From positions 1 through 44,487 of the forward strand of contig NZ_MLCO01000173.1 in NCBI RefSeq assembly GCF_001982615.1: DNA of 44,487 bases, in the 5' to 3' direction. This DNA is from Teichococcus deserti (GTDB lineage: Bacteria; Pseudomonadota; Alphaproteobacteria; Acetobacterales; Acetobacteraceae). The notes below the pieces were generated by a model. That model made no database searches and was not told the DNA's origin. It saw only the letters and a list, made by a program, of their open reading frames with translations. The translations under genes and the position numbers were made by a program. This document shows, piece after piece, positions 16,776-26,169 of this stretch; the stretch's first letter is position 1, and each line of letters starts with the position of its first letter.

Positions 16776-17722
16776 AGCCCTTCACCTACGAGCGCGCGGC
16801 CTCCCCGGCCGAGGCCGCGGCCGCCGCCCGGCGCCATCCCGATGCGCGCTTCATCGCCGGCGGCACCAACCTGCTCGACCTGATGAAGCTGGAGATCGAG
16901 ACGCCGTCGCATCTGATCGACGTGAACGGCCTGGCGCTCGACCGGATCGAGGCGACGCCGGACGGCGGCCTCCGGATCGGCGCCCTGGTGCGCAACACCG
17001 ACCTGGCCGCCGATCCGCGCATCCGCCGCGACTATGCGCTGCTGTCGCGCGCGCTGCTGGCAGGCGCGTCCGGGCAGCTGCGCAACAAGGCGACGACGGC
17101 GGGGAACCTGCTGCAGCGGACGCGCTGCCCGTATTTCTATGACGGCAACATGGCCTGCAACAAGCGCCAGCCCGGCGCGGGCTGCGCCGCCCTGGGCGGG
17201 GTCACCCGCCAGCTTGCGGTGATCGGCCACAGCGAGGCCTGCATCGCCACCAATCCGTCCGACATGGCGGTGGCCCTGCGCGCGCTCGACGCCGTGGTCG
17301 AGACCGTGGCGGCGGATGGCAGCACGCGCGCCATCCCGGTCGCCGAATTCCACCGCCTGCCCGGCGACACGCCACAACACGAGACGGCGCTGCAGCCGGG
17401 CGAGCTGATCACCGGCGTCACCCTGCCGCCGCCGGTCGGCGGCCGCCAGATCTACCGCAAGGTGCGCGACCGCGCCTCCTATGCCTTCGCCCTCGTCTCG
17501 GTCGGCGCCGTCGTGCAGCCGGACGGCACGGCGCGGGTGGCGCTTGGCGGGGTCGCGGCCCGGCCCTGGCGCGTCGAGGCCGCCGAGCCCGAGCTGGCCC
17601 GCGGCGCCCGCGCGGCGATCGACGCCATCCTGGACGGGGCCCGGCCCACGCAGGACAACGCCTTCAAGGTCACGCTGGCGGCGCGCACGCTGCAGGCGGT
17701 GCTGGCCGAGGCCAGGAGCTGA
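16772..17722 (+). CDS. paoB: Aldehyde oxidoreductase FAD/4Fe-4S subunit PaoB
   Basis: The 316-residue FAD-binding subunit (CO dehydrogenase medium-chain type). [12 protein letters not shown] near residue 27 and ATTAGNLLQ near 108 bind FAD. The segment [20 protein letters not shown] holds Cys119, Cys129 and Cys138, the extra 4Fe-4S site that marks PaoB and separates it from ordinary xanthine dehydrogenase subunits. The start overlaps the paoA stop, and the stop is four bases before the paoC ATG. It accepts electrons from PaoA and hands them to an external acceptor, possibly a ferredoxin or quinone pathway. Confidence 0.95.
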   Translation: MKPFTYERAASPAEAAAAARRHPDARFIAGGTNLLDLMKLEIETPSHLIDVNGLALDRIEATPDGGLRIGALVRNTDLAADPRIRRDYALLSRALLAGASGQLRNKATTAGNLLQRTRCPYFYDGNMACNKRQPGAGCAALGGVTRQLAVIGHSEACIATNPSDMAVALRALDAVVETVAADGSTRAIPVAEFHRLPGDTPQHETALQPGELITGVTLPPPVGGRQIYRKVRDRASYAFALVSVGAVVQPDGTARVALGGVAARPWRVEAAEPELARGARAAIDAILDGARPTQDNAFKVTLAARTLQAVLAEARS

Positions 17723-17726
17723 GCCG

Positions 17727-19922
17727 ATGAAGTTTGACAAGCCCGCCACGCTCAACCCGATCGACCGGCTGCGCGTCGTCGGCCAGCCGCTGGACCGCAT
17801 CGACGGCCCGCTGAAGACCACCGGCCAGGCGCCCTATGCCTATGAGCATCGCCATCAGGCGGTGGCCGATGCCGCCTATGGCCATGTGGTCGGGGCCGGC
17901 ATCGCCAAAGGCCGCATCACCGGCATGGAGCTGGACGCCGCCCGCGCGGCGCCCGGCGTGCTGGCCATCGTCACCGCCGCGAATGCCGGGCCGCTCGACA
18001 AGGGCAAGATGAACACGGTGCGGCTGCTCGGCGGGCCAGAGGTCGATCACTACCACCAGGCCATCGCCCTGGTGGTGGCGGAAAACTTCGAGCAGGCGCG
18101 CGCCGCGGCCGCCCTGATCCGGGTCGACTATGCCGTGGCCGAGGGCGCCTATGACCTGGCCGCCACGCGCGACACCGCGAAGAAGGTCGACCAGTCGGCG
18201 ACCGCGACCGGCGATTTCGCCGGCACCTATGCCGCGGCGCCGGTGCGGCTCGACGCCACCTACACCACCCCCGACCAGAGCCACGCGATGATGGAGCCGC
18301 ATGCCTCCGTCGCCGCCTGGGACGGCGACCGGGTGACGGTCTGGACCTCCAACCAGATGATCGACTGGGGCGCCGGCGACCTGGCCAGGACCCTGAAGCT
18401 GCCGCGGGAGAAGGTGCGGCTGGTCTCGGCCTTCGTCGGCGGCGGCTTCGGCGGCAAGCTGTTCCTGCGCGCCGATGCGCTGCTGGCCGCCCTCGGCGCC
18501 CGGGCGGCGGGGCGCCCGGTGAAGGTCGCGCTGTCGCGGCCGCTGATGATGAACAACACCACCCACCGGCCGGCCACCATCCAGCGCATCCGCCTCGGCG
18601 CCGGCCGCGACGGCCGCCTCACCGCCATCGGGCATGAAAGCTGGTCGGGCGACCAGGAGGGCGGCGGGCCGGAGACGGCGGTCGACCAGACGCGGCTGCT
18701 CTATGCCGGGGCGAACCGGCTGACCCAGCTGCGCCTCGCCGTGCTCGACCTGCCGGAGGGCAATGCCATGCGCGCCCCCGGCGAGGCGCCCGGGCTGATG
18801 GCGCTGGAGATCGCCATGGACGAGATGGCGGAAAAGCTCGGCATGGACCCGGTCGCCTTCCGCATCCTCAACGACACCCAGGTGGATCCGAACGACCCGG
18901 AGCGCCCCTTCTCGCAGCGCCAGCTGGTCGAATGCCTGCGGCAGGGCGCCGCGCGCTTCGGCTGGGAGCGGCGCGACGGCCGGCCCGGCAGCCGGCGCGA
19001 CGGGCGCTGGCTGACCGGCCTCGGCGTCGCGGCCGCCTTCCGCAACAACCTGGTGACGCAATCCGGCGCCAGGCTGCGGCTGGACCGCGACGGGCGGGTC
19101 ACGGTCGAGACCGACATGACCGATATCGGCACCGGCAGCTACACCATCATCGCCCAGACGGCGGCCGAGATGATGGGGGTCGCGATCGACCGGGTCACGG
19201 TGCGGCTGGGCGATTCCAGCTTCCCCGTCTCGGCCGGGTCGGGCGGGCAATGGGGCGCCAACAGCGCGACGGCGGGCGTCTATGCCGCCTGCGTCAAGCT
19301 GCGCGATGCCGTGGCCCAGCGTTTGGGCTTCAATTCGGCCGATGCGGTCTTCGAGGGCGGCCAGATCCGCGCGGGCAACCGCAGCGCCGACCTGGCCGAG
19401 GCGGCCGGGCCCGACGGGCTGGTGGCCGAGGACAGCATCGAATTCGGCGACTTGGCGGAGACGTACCAGCAGTCGACCTTCGGCGCGCATTTCGTCGAGG
19501 TGGCGGTCGACGCGGCGACCGGCGAGACGCGGGTCCGGCGCATGCTGGCGGTCTGCGCCGCCGGGCGGATCCTCAATCCGAAGACGGCCCGCAGCCAGGT
19601 GATCGGCGCCATGACCATGGGGATCGGCGGCGCCCTGATGGAGGAGCTGGCGGTCGACACCCGCCACGGCCTCTTCGTCAACCACGACCTGGCCGGCTAC
19701 GAGGTGCCGGTGCATGCCGACGTGCCGCATCAGGAGGTGATCTTCCTCGACGAGGTCGACCCGATCTCCTCGCCGATGAAGGCCAAGGGCGTCGGCGAGC
19801 TCGGCATCTGCGGCGTCGCGGCGGCCATCGCCAATGCCGTCTACAATGCCACCGGCGTGCGGGTGCGGGACTACCCGGTCACGCTGGACAAGCATCTCGA
19901 CCGGCTGCCCGCCCTGGCCTGA
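17727..19922 (+). CDS. paoC: Aldehyde oxidoreductase molybdenum-binding subunit PaoC
   Basis: The 731-residue catalytic subunit, binding molybdopterin (cytosine dinucleotide form in E. coli). Family motifs include FVGGGFGGK near residue 240, RAPGEAPGLMALE near 350, and MTDIGTGSYTIIAQTAAE. Near the end KAKGVGELG carries Glu691, the catalytic base. It oxidises aldehydes, aromatic ones in E. coli, to acids, which protects the cell from aldehyde stress. It has no signal of its own and would be exported with PaoA. No paoD-type cofactor insertion protein follows; the next gene is a convergent catalase-like protein. A strong hairpin lies right after the stop. Confidence 0.95.
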   Translation: MKFDKPATLNPIDRLRVVGQPLDRIDGPLKTTGQAPYAYEHRHQAVADAAYGHVVGAGIAKGRITGMELDAARAAPGVLAIVTAANAGPLDKGKMNTVRLLGGPEVDHYHQAIALVVAENFEQARAAAALIRVDYAVAEGAYDLAATRDTAKKVDQSATATGDFAGTYAAAPVRLDATYTTPDQSHAMMEPHASVAAWDGDRVTVWTSNQMIDWGAGDLARTLKLPREKVRLVSAFVGGGFGGKLFLRADALLAALGARAAGRPVKVALSRPLMMNNTTHRPATIQRIRLGAGRDGRLTAIGHESWSGDQEGGGPETAVDQTRLLYAGANRLTQLRLAVLDLPEGNAMRAPGEAPGLMALEIAMDEMAEKLGMDPVAFRILNDTQVDPNDPERPFSQRQLVECLRQGAARFGWERRDGRPGSRRDGRWLTGLGVAAAFRNNLVTQSGARLRLDRDGRVTVETDMTDIGTGSYTIIAQTAAEMMGVAIDRVTVRLGDSSFPVSAGSGGQWGANSATAGVYAACVKLRDAVAQRLGFNSADAVFEGGQIRAGNRSADLAEAAGPDGLVAEDSIEFGDLAETYQQSTFGAHFVEVAVDAATGETRVRRMLAVCAAGRILNPKTARSQVIGAMTMGIGGALMEELAVDTRHGLFVNHDLAGYEVPVHADVPHQEVIFLDEVDPISSPMKAKGVGELGICGVAAAIANAVYNATGVRVRDYPVTLDKHLDRLPALA

Positions 19923-19929
19923 GGATGCA

Positions 19930-19959
19930 GGGGCGCCAGGCCCGTCCTCCTGGCGCCCC
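19930..19959 (+). terminator. Hairpin terminator after paoABC
   Basis: GGGGCGCCAGG (19930-19940) pairs perfectly with CCTGGCGCCCC (19949-19959) around an 8-base loop, starting seven bases after the paoC stop. There is no T-tract. Its place between convergent genes suits transcription termination. Confidence 0.6.
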
Positions 19960-20116
19960 CGGAGGACGGCAGCCGCCGCCCGGTCCGCAGGCGCCGTCCC
20001 TTCCGCGGCGGCCCCCGGACCGTCGCCTGCGTGGCGGTCCGCCGCCCGGGGCCACAGGCTGGAGCGGCGAGGCGAGCCGGCGGCACGCCCGGGAAGGCGA
20101 CGGCGCCTGGCGGCGC

Positions 20117-21205
20117 TCACGCGCCGGAGCGGGCGCCCGGCTCGTGCATCGGGCAGCCGTTGACACGCGCGCGGAACTGCGCGGAATGCCGGTAGGTGTC
20201 CCGCCTGGCCCGGTTGATGTTGCCGAGCGGCTGATGCGCCATCAGGCCGGTCCAGATGCTGAAGCGCATCTGCTCGTCCACCGCCCGCACCCGGTCGGCG
20301 TCCCAGCTGTCCTGCGGCGGCACGGTGATGGTGGCGACCGTCTGGAACGGGGCTTCGTCTTCGTCCCACGCCACGGTGGGATCCTCGACGGGCTGCCGCT
20401 CCAGGTCCCGGCAGAGCTGCACCCGCATCTCCCAGACACCGCCAATGCCTGCCATTTCGGATCGCACCGTCTCGCGGATCGCGTCCGGCCGTCCCGAGGC
20501 GTCGATGATGCTGTCCTTCCGTGCGAGCAGGGCCGGCGCCACGGGCACGATGCTGAACTTGGCGATATGGTCGCCGTAGCGGAACGGGGTGACGCTGTAA
20601 TAGGTCTCGCCCAGCGGATCGACATTCGGGGCGCCGCCGAGCGCCTGCAGCTTCGGGCTCTCGACGCCCACCGCCGTCAGCGCGGTGTTCACGCCCCGCA
20701 GGACGGAGGACATGACCTTCTTGGTGCCCTCCATGCGGTCGGTGGTCTTCGCCAGCAGCTTCAGGTTGCCGTGGAACTGGTCGGCGGTCCGCGTTTGGAA
20801 GACGGGCCCGTTCACCAGGATGAAGTCCTGGGTGGTGCCCGCGGCACCGGGCAGTCGCGCGCCTTCGACGTCCAGCACCTTCATGGCCAGGCCACGCGGC
20901 AGCGAGACCGCATCCGGCAGGATATCCCCGGCATTGGTCGAGATGCGCATGTACACCTTGTGCTCGCCCGGCCGGGCGAAGAGGCCTTGCGCCAGCTCGG
21001 GAGGCAGATCCCCGGCGATCGCCATGCGACCCTCGAGGATGGCATGCGCCTTGGCATGCACCGAGCGAACCGCATGACCGTAGTCCCTGGCCGTGGTCTC
21101 CAGGATCGTATCGAACGCGTCGTTGAGCGCCTGGACCGTCTCCGCCTCGCCAGGCTGGACGTCCTCGACGGCCGCGGTGTAGCGGACGGGCTTTGCAGCA
21201 ACCAT
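20117..21205 (-). CDS. Catalase-family heme protein, small-subunit type
   Basis: A 362-residue protein with a catalase-like heme fold but no catalase tail domains. Recognisable blocks are RISTNAGDILPDAVSLPRGLAMKV, FILVNGPVFQTRTADQFHGNLKLL and YYSVTPFRYGDHIAKFSIVP, as in the y4iL-like group of catalase-related proteins. These bind heme and act on peroxides or fatty acid hydroperoxides; the true activity here is unknown. The start ATG at 21205 fits family N-termini (KPVRYTAAVE), with a GGAG about ten bases upstream. The gene has no signal peptide, unlike the SrpA-like peroxidase at 29045. It is convergent with paoC. Confidence 0.88.
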   Translation of the reverse strand: MVAAKPVRYTAAVEDVQPGEAETVQALNDAFDTILETTARDYGHAVRSVHAKAHAILEGRMAIAGDLPPELAQGLFARPGEHKVYMRISTNAGDILPDAVSLPRGLAMKVLDVEGARLPGAAGTTQDFILVNGPVFQTRTADQFHGNLKLLAKTTDRMEGTKKVMSSVLRGVNTALTAVGVESPKLQALGGAPNVDPLGETYYSVTPFRYGDHIAKFSIVPVAPALLARKDSIIDASGRPDAIRETVRSEMAGIGGVWEMRVQLCRDLERQPVEDPTVAWDEDEAPFQTVATITVPPQDSWDADRVRAVDEQMRFSIWTGLMAHQPLGNINRARRDTYRHSAQFRARVNGCPMHEPGARSGA

Positions 21206-21651
21206 GGTCGCATGTCTCCAGGGGAGGGCGCAGGCGGCGCAGCTCCGGCCATCCGCTTGGCTCGCGCGCAGGACCGGGGCGGATTGGAAGGCGGGGCGCG
21301 TGCGGCAGGGCACGCCGATATCAATAAATCCCGCCCGTCGGACAAGTTTCGGACAGGCAAGACGCCGCGAAGACAGCATAACAAACGCTCAGTCCCAGCG
21401 TGGGCGCCATTGCCTCGTGGTACTTTCGGACGGACCCTGCGCCGTTGCATTTCCCTTTCACCGTCCGCCAGGCCGGACCGGTCTGCGCCGATGGCCCAGA
21501 CGCGACCCTGCTGCCGCGCCTGCACGACCACGCCACGCCCCGGCGGTCTCCAAGCCAGGCGGCCCGGCGCGGCAGACCTGTCGTCCTCCGATCATGAACA
21601 CCCCGCAACCTTCGTGCCTCCCGCGCATTGTCGCGCCACGGAGCAACGGGG
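21206..21651. promoter_or_regulatory. Divergent intergenic region between catalase-like gene and oxidase operon
   Basis: About 446 bases without a convincing gene. Positions 21318-21400 are richer in A and T than the surroundings and contain two copies of CGGACA 13 bases apart (21338 and 21351). A minus-strand frame here ends in a hydrophobic, Cys-containing stretch, but it lacks a ribosome site and I do not accept it as a gene. Confidence 0.35.
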
Positions 21652-22644
21652 ATGGCTTTGGACGAAAGGCGCCGATGGCCAGGGCGACGGCCCCTTCTCG
21701 TCCTGGCGTCCGCCCTGGCGCTGGCAGGCTGCAGCGGCTTTCAGTCGGCGCTGGATCCCGCCGGGCAGGAGGCGCGGGTGGTCGCGCGCCTGTTCTGGGT
21801 CATGCTGGTGGCGGGCGCCGTCATCTGGCTGGCGATGATGCTGCTCGCGCTCCATGCCTCCCGCCGCCGCCAGGCACCATGGTCGGATCGCAGCGCGGCA
21901 CGGCTGATCCTCTGGGGTGGCGCCGTCACGCCGACGCTGATCCTGGCGGCGCTGCTGGTCTTCGGCCTCGGGCTGATGCCGACGCTGCGCGCCCCGGGCG
22001 ACGGCCTGCGCATCGAGGTCCAGGGCGAGCAGTTCTGGTGGCGCATCCGCTACACGCTGCCCGATGGCCGCAGCCTGACCACGGCCAATGAGGTCCGCCT
22101 GCCGCGCGGCCAGCGCAGCGAGTTCCTGCTGACCGCGCAGGATGTCATCCATTCCTTCTGGATCCCGGCGCTGGGCGGCAAGATGGACATGATCCCCGGC
22201 GCCACCAACCGCCTGGTGCTGGAGCCGGAAAGAACAGGGCAGTTCCGCGGCGTCTGCGCCGAGTTCTGCGGATCCTCCCATGCGCTGATGGCCTTCAGCG
22301 TCGAGGTGATGGAGCCGGCCGATTTCGACGCCTGGGTCGCGGCCGAGCTCGCCCCCGCCGCCACCCCGCGCGGCGAGGGCGCGGCGCTGTTCATGGCGCG
22401 CGGCTGCGGCGCCTGCCACACGGTGCGCGGCACGGCGGCGGCGGGGCGCATCGGGCCGGAGCTGACGCATCTGGCCGGGCGGCACAGCCTGGGCGCCGGC
22501 ATCCTGCCGAACGACGCCGCGACGATCGACCGCTTCATCCGCGAGGTGAACGTCATCAAGCCCGGCGCGCGCATGCCGGGCTTCGCCATGCTGCCCGCGG
22601 CCGAGACAGCCGCCATCGCCGCCTGGCTGGGGAGCCTGCGATGA
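21652..22644 (+). CDS. coxB: Cytochrome c oxidase subunit II with fused cytochrome c (caa3 type)
   Basis: A 330-residue subunit II. A lipobox (LALAGC27) and two membrane helices (about 41-65 and 83-108) lead into the periplasmic cupredoxin domain. Its CuA site is complete: His166 in VIHSFW, Cys201, Glu203, Cys205, His209 and Met212 in CAEFCGSSHALM. A cytochrome c domain follows with CGACH (251-255) and a likely axial Met307 (GARMPGF). The fusion means electrons can enter from a soluble or bound cytochrome c directly, as in caa3 oxidases. The ATG at 21652 has GGAG eight bases upstream, preferred over a TTG at 21628. It overlaps the next gene as ATGA. Confidence 0.95.
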   Translation: MALDERRRWPGRRPLLVLASALALAGCSGFQSALDPAGQEARVVARLFWVMLVAGAVIWLAMMLLALHASRRRQAPWSDRSAARLILWGGAVTPTLILAALLVFGLGLMPTLRAPGDGLRIEVQGEQFWWRIRYTLPDGRSLTTANEVRLPRGQRSEFLLTAQDVIHSFWIPALGGKMDMIPGATNRLVLEPERTGQFRGVCAEFCGSSHALMAFSVEVMEPADFDAWVAAELAPAATPRGEGAALFMARGCGACHTVRGTAAAGRIGPELTHLAGRHSLGAGILPNDAATIDRFIREVNVIKPGARMPGFAMLPAAETAAIAAWLGSLR

Positions 22645-25154
22645 GCGACGAGCTTCGCGCGCAGCAGGAAGAACGCCTCGGCCGCGTCTGGGCCTCGCCG
22701 CCGGGCTGGCGCTACTGGTCGGCGGTGAACAACACCGAGGTTGGCCGCTGGTACACCGCGACCGCCTTCGCCTTCTTCCTGTTTGCCGGGGTCCTGGCGC
22801 TGCTGGTCCGCGCCCAGCTGGCGGTGCCCGAGAACGACCTGGTCCCGGCCGGCCGCTACAACCAGCTTTTCACGCTGCACGGCACGGCGATGATGTTCCT
22901 CTTCGCCGTGCCGATCTTCGAGGCGGTGGCCATCCTGCTGCTGCCGACCATGCTGGCGGCGCGCGACCTGCCCTTCCCGCGGCTGTCCGCCTTCGGCTAC
23001 TGGTGCTTCCTGATCGGCGGCGTCTTCGTCTGCGGCTCGATCTTCTTCAATGCGGCGCCCGATGGCGGCTGGTTCATGTATCCGCCGCTGACCACCAACC
23101 CGAAGCTGACCGGGATCGGCGCCGATATCTGGCTGCTCGGCCTGTCCTTCATCGAGGTCGCCTCCATCGCCGCGGCCGTCGAGCTGATCGTCGGCGTGCT
23201 GAAATGCCGCCCCCCCGGCATGCGCATCAACACCATGCCGCTCTACTGCTGGTACGTGCTGATCGTCGGCGGCATGATCCTTTTCGCGTTTCCGCCGCTG
23301 ATCGCGGGCGACATCCTGTTCGAACTGCAGCGGCTGGCGGACTGGCCCTTCTTCGACCCGGCGCGCGGCGGCGACCCGCTGCTGTGGCAGCACCTGTTCT
23401 GGATCTTCGGCCATCCGGAGGTCTATATCGTCTTCCTGCCCTCCATCGCCCTGCTGGCGATGATGGTGCCGAGCTTCGCCCGCCGCCCGATCATCGGCTA
23501 TTCCTGGATCGTGCTGGCCGCCATCGGCACCGGCTTCCTGAGCTTCGGGCTCTGGGTGCACCACATGTTCACCACGGGGCTGCCGGCGATCTCGCTGGGG
23601 TTCTTCTCGGCCGCGTCCGAGGCCGTGGCCATCCCGACAGGCGTGCAGCTTTTCGTCTTCCTCGCCACCATGCTGGCAGGGCGGATGGTGATGTCGGTGC
23701 CGATGCTCTTCGCCGCCGGGTCGCTGGCGATCTTCGTGTGCGGCGGGCTGACGGGCGTGATGGTGGCCATCGCGCCCTTCGACTGGCAGGCGCATGACAG
23801 CTATTTCGTCGTCGCCCACCTGCACTACACGCTGGGCGGCGGCATGCTGTTCCCGCTGTTTGCCGGCGCCTATTACTATGTCCCGCTGGTGCTGGGGCGG
23901 CCGCTGTCCGACCGCTGGGGCAAGCGCGCCTTCTGGCTGATGTTCGCCGGCTTCAACATCGCCTTCCTGCCGATGCACTTCACCGGCCTGCGCGGGATGC
24001 CGCGCCGCGTCTTCACCTATCCGGCCGGGATCGGCTGGGACTGGCTGAACCTGGTCTCCACCTGCGGCGCCTTCCTGTTCGCCGCCGGCGTGCTGATCTT
24101 CACCATCGACCTGTTCATCGGTGTCCGTCGCCGCGCCGCCGCGCCGGCGAATCTGTGGAAATCCGGCACGCTGGAATGGGTCGGGCCGCTGCCGGCGCCC
24201 GATTACGGCATCCGCAGCGTCCCCGCGGTGTCGTCGCGCTATCCGCTCTGGGACCAGCCGGAGCTGCCGCGCGAGGTCGCCGAAGGCCGCTGGTACCTGC
24301 CCGACGCGCAGGAAGGCAAGCGCGAGACCCTGGTCACCTCCGTGCTCGATGCCGAGCCCGAGCAATGCCTGCGCGTCCCCGGCAACAGCTTCCTGCCGAT
24401 GCTCTGCGCCGTGCTGATCGGCGCCAGCTTCATCGGCACCGCCTTCCATTACTACTGGAGCTCGCTGGCGATCGGGGTGGCGGGCATCCTCGCCATCATG
24501 GTCTGGCTGTGGCGCGGCACCGCCGTCATCCCCGACGCCGACGACAAGGATATCGGCCGGGGCCTGCGCCTGCCGCTCTATGTCTCCGGGCCGCGCTCGG
24601 TCGGCTGGTGGGCGATGTTCATCACCATGTTCGGCGACATGACCGCCTTCGCCAGCCTGGTCTTCGGTTTCTTCTACTTCTGGACCATCCATGAGGTGTT
24701 TCCGCCGCGGCTGGCCGATGGCAGCCCGATGGGACCGGGGCTGCTCTGGCCGGCGGTCGCGGCCGTCACCCTGGCGGCCTCCTGGGGCGCGATGCTCTGG
24801 GCCCGGGAGCGCAACGCGGCGGACAGCCCGCTGGGCCTGCGGCTCGGGCTGCTGGCGGGCATGGCGCTGGGCCTGGCCAGCGGCGGCGCCATGCTCTGGG
24901 CGCCCTGGCAGGCCGGGCTGGACCCGGTCAGCCATGCCTATCCGGCGACCGTCTGGGTGCTGCTGGGCTGGGCCGCGCTGCACCTGCTGCTCGGCGTCCT
25001 CATGCAGGCCTACTGCCTGGCGCGCAGCCTGGCGAGCAAGCTGACCCGAGCCTACGACATCGATATCCACAACGTCGTGCTCTACGGGCATTTCGCCACG
25101 CTGACCGGCGCGGTGACGCTGGCCGTCACCGCGCTCTTCCCGCTGCTGAGCTGA
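22641..25154 (+). CDS. Cytochrome c oxidase subunits I and III, fused
   Basis: An 837-residue fusion. The first ~570 residues are subunit I, with heme and copper ligands in LHGTAMMF, HLFWIFGHPEVYIVFLP, WVHHMFTTG and HLHYTLGGGMLFPLFAG. After a hydrophilic linker (about 500-570), the C-terminal part is subunit III-like, with WWAMFITMFGDMTAFASLVFGFFYF and a final DIHNVVLYGHFATL. The segment FSAASEAVAIPTGVQLF lies where A-type oxidases often have the helix VI Glu-containing loop (XGHPE region intact), so proton-path residues need alignment to judge. Together with the preceding gene it forms the core of a terminal oxidase that reduces O2 and pumps protons in the inner membrane. Confidence 0.95.
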   Translation: MSDELRAQQEERLGRVWASPPGWRYWSAVNNTEVGRWYTATAFAFFLFAGVLALLVRAQLAVPENDLVPAGRYNQLFTLHGTAMMFLFAVPIFEAVAILLLPTMLAARDLPFPRLSAFGYWCFLIGGVFVCGSIFFNAAPDGGWFMYPPLTTNPKLTGIGADIWLLGLSFIEVASIAAAVELIVGVLKCRPPGMRINTMPLYCWYVLIVGGMILFAFPPLIAGDILFELQRLADWPFFDPARGGDPLLWQHLFWIFGHPEVYIVFLPSIALLAMMVPSFARRPIIGYSWIVLAAIGTGFLSFGLWVHHMFTTGLPAISLGFFSAASEAVAIPTGVQLFVFLATMLAGRMVMSVPMLFAAGSLAIFVCGGLTGVMVAIAPFDWQAHDSYFVVAHLHYTLGGGMLFPLFAGAYYYVPLVLGRPLSDRWGKRAFWLMFAGFNIAFLPMHFTGLRGMPRRVFTYPAGIGWDWLNLVSTCGAFLFAAGVLIFTIDLFIGVRRRAAAPANLWKSGTLEWVGPLPAPDYGIRSVPAVSSRYPLWDQPELPREVAEGRWYLPDAQEGKRETLVTSVLDAEPEQCLRVPGNSFLPMLCAVLIGASFIGTAFHYYWSSLAIGVAGILAIMVWLWRGTAVIPDADDKDIGRGLRLPLYVSGPRSVGWWAMFITMFGDMTAFASLVFGFFYFWTIHEVFPPRLADGSPMGPGLLWPAVAAVTLAASWGAMLWARERNAADSPLGLRLGLLAGMALGLASGGAMLWAPWQAGLDPVSHAYPATVWVLLGWAALHLLLGVLMQAYCLARSLASKLTRAYDIDIHNVVLYGHFATLTGAVTLAVTALFPLLS

Positions 25155-25165
25155 GGGGCAGGCCG

Positions 25166-25570
25166 ATGGTTCTCCGCCTGCGCGACCGCGCCGATCTCTG
25201 GACCCTGCTGATGCCGCCCACCGTCTGGGCCACGCATTTCCTCTACTGCTACGTCGTCGCCGCCGTGCAATGCGCCAAGGCGGGGATCAGCCTGACGGCG
25301 CCCGAGGGCGGCCAGGCCTTCGCCGCGCTCGGCATGGTGCGGCCGCTGGTCGCCGCCGGCACCGCCGTCGCCCTGCTGCTGATCGTCATCGGCGCGCGGC
25401 AGGCCTGGCGCCATACCGGCGGGGGCTTCCACGACCTGCCGCATGACGCGGCGACACCAGAGGACCGGCAGCGCTTCCTGGGCTATGCGACGCTGCTGCT
25501 CTCGGCGCTGAGCTTCGTCAGCGTCATCTTCATCGCGCTGCCCGCCTTCCTGATCCGGGATTGCCGCTGA
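25166..25570 (+). CDS. Small membrane protein of the oxidase operon
   Basis: A 134-residue protein with three membrane segments (about residues 15-36, 53-76 and 105-128). DLWTLLMPPTVWATHFLYCYVVAAVQCAK at the start has a conserved-looking W/H/C pattern that could bind metal or heme, but I cannot assign a family. It lies 11 bases after the fused oxidase gene, preceded by GAGG, and its stop overlaps the ctaG start by one base, so it is firmly part of the operon. It may be an assembly factor or a small accessory subunit. Confidence 0.8.
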   Translation: MVLRLRDRADLWTLLMPPTVWATHFLYCYVVAAVQCAKAGISLTAPEGGQAFAALGMVRPLVAAGTAVALLLIVIGARQAWRHTGGGFHDLPHDAATPEDRQRFLGYATLLLSALSFVSVIFIALPAFLIRDCR

Positions 25571-26169
25571 TGCGCGGCGTCGCGCTGCCCGCGGGGATCG
25601 GCGTGCTGGCCCTGGCCTGGGGCGGGCCGCTCTACGCCGCCCTCGGCCCGAGCTTCACCGGCGGCATGGTGCGGCACATGGCGGTCGTCGCCGTCGCCGC
25701 GCCCCTGATCGCCATCGGCCTGTCCGGCAGCCGCCTCGACGTGACGACGCGCCGGCCGCGCCGGACCGGGCCGATCGCCGCCTCGGTGCTCGAATTCGCC
25801 GCGGTCTGGGGCTGGCATCTCCCGGGGCCGCACAATGCGGCATCAGGCTCGCTGGGTGTCCGCGCGCTGGAGCAGGGCTGCTTCCTCGCGGCAGGCCTGC
25901 TGCTCTGGCTCGCAAGCATCGGCCCCGGCGCGCGCGGGGCGGGCGGCATCCTGGCCTTGCTGCTGACCTCGATGCACATGACCCTGCTGGGCGCCCTGCT
26001 GACGCTCGCCCCGCGCCCGCTCTACGACCACGAGGCCTGCCTGGGCCTGACCGTGCTGGAGGACCAGAGCCTGGGCGGCGTGGTCATGCTGCTGGTCGGC
26101 GGCGCCGCCTATCTGACCGGCGGCCTGGTTCTCGCCGCGCGGCTGCTGCGCGAGGAGAAGACGGCATGA
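25570..26169 (+). CDS. ctaG: Cytochrome c oxidase assembly protein, CtaG (caa3 type)
   Basis: A 199-residue polytopic protein with about six membrane segments, resembling the caa3_CtaG family that helps assemble caa3 oxidases. Characteristic parts are FAAVWGWHLPGPHNAA, LLTSMHMTLLGALLTLAPRPLYD and EDQSLGGVVMLLVGG, the last matching the DQxLGG motif. It differs from the Cox11-type copper chaperone that shares the name. The start ATG 25570 overlaps the preceding stop; a TTG three codons earlier is possible. The end overlaps the cytochrome c gene as ATGA. Confidence 0.88.
   Translation: MRGVALPAGIGVLALAWGGPLYAALGPSFTGGMVRHMAVVAVAAPLIAIGLSGSRLDVTTRRPRRTGPIAASVLEFAAVWGWHLPGPHNAASGSLGVRALEQGCFLAAGLLLWLASIGPGARGAGGILALLLTSMHMTLLGALLTLAPRPLYDHEACLGLTVLEDQSLGGVVMLLVGGAAYLTGGLVLAARLLREEKTA

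Noticed and set aside
17670-20369. An 899-codon minus-strand open frame across paoC
   Set aside because: It is antisense to a clear molybdoenzyme gene, rich in Arg, Gly, His and Asp, without domains or a ribosome site.
21321-21608. Small minus-strand frame ending in a hydrophobic Cys-containing stretch before the oxidase operon
   Set aside because: No ribosome site, an Arg-rich beginning, and it is in the divergent promoter region. Direct repeats in the DNA explain part of the pattern.
22050-25091. A 1013-codon minus-strand open frame across the oxidase genes
   Set aside because: It is exactly antisense to the subunit I+III fusion and is made of His/Arg/Asp/Gln-rich low-complexity text. Such long shadow frames are normal at this GC content.
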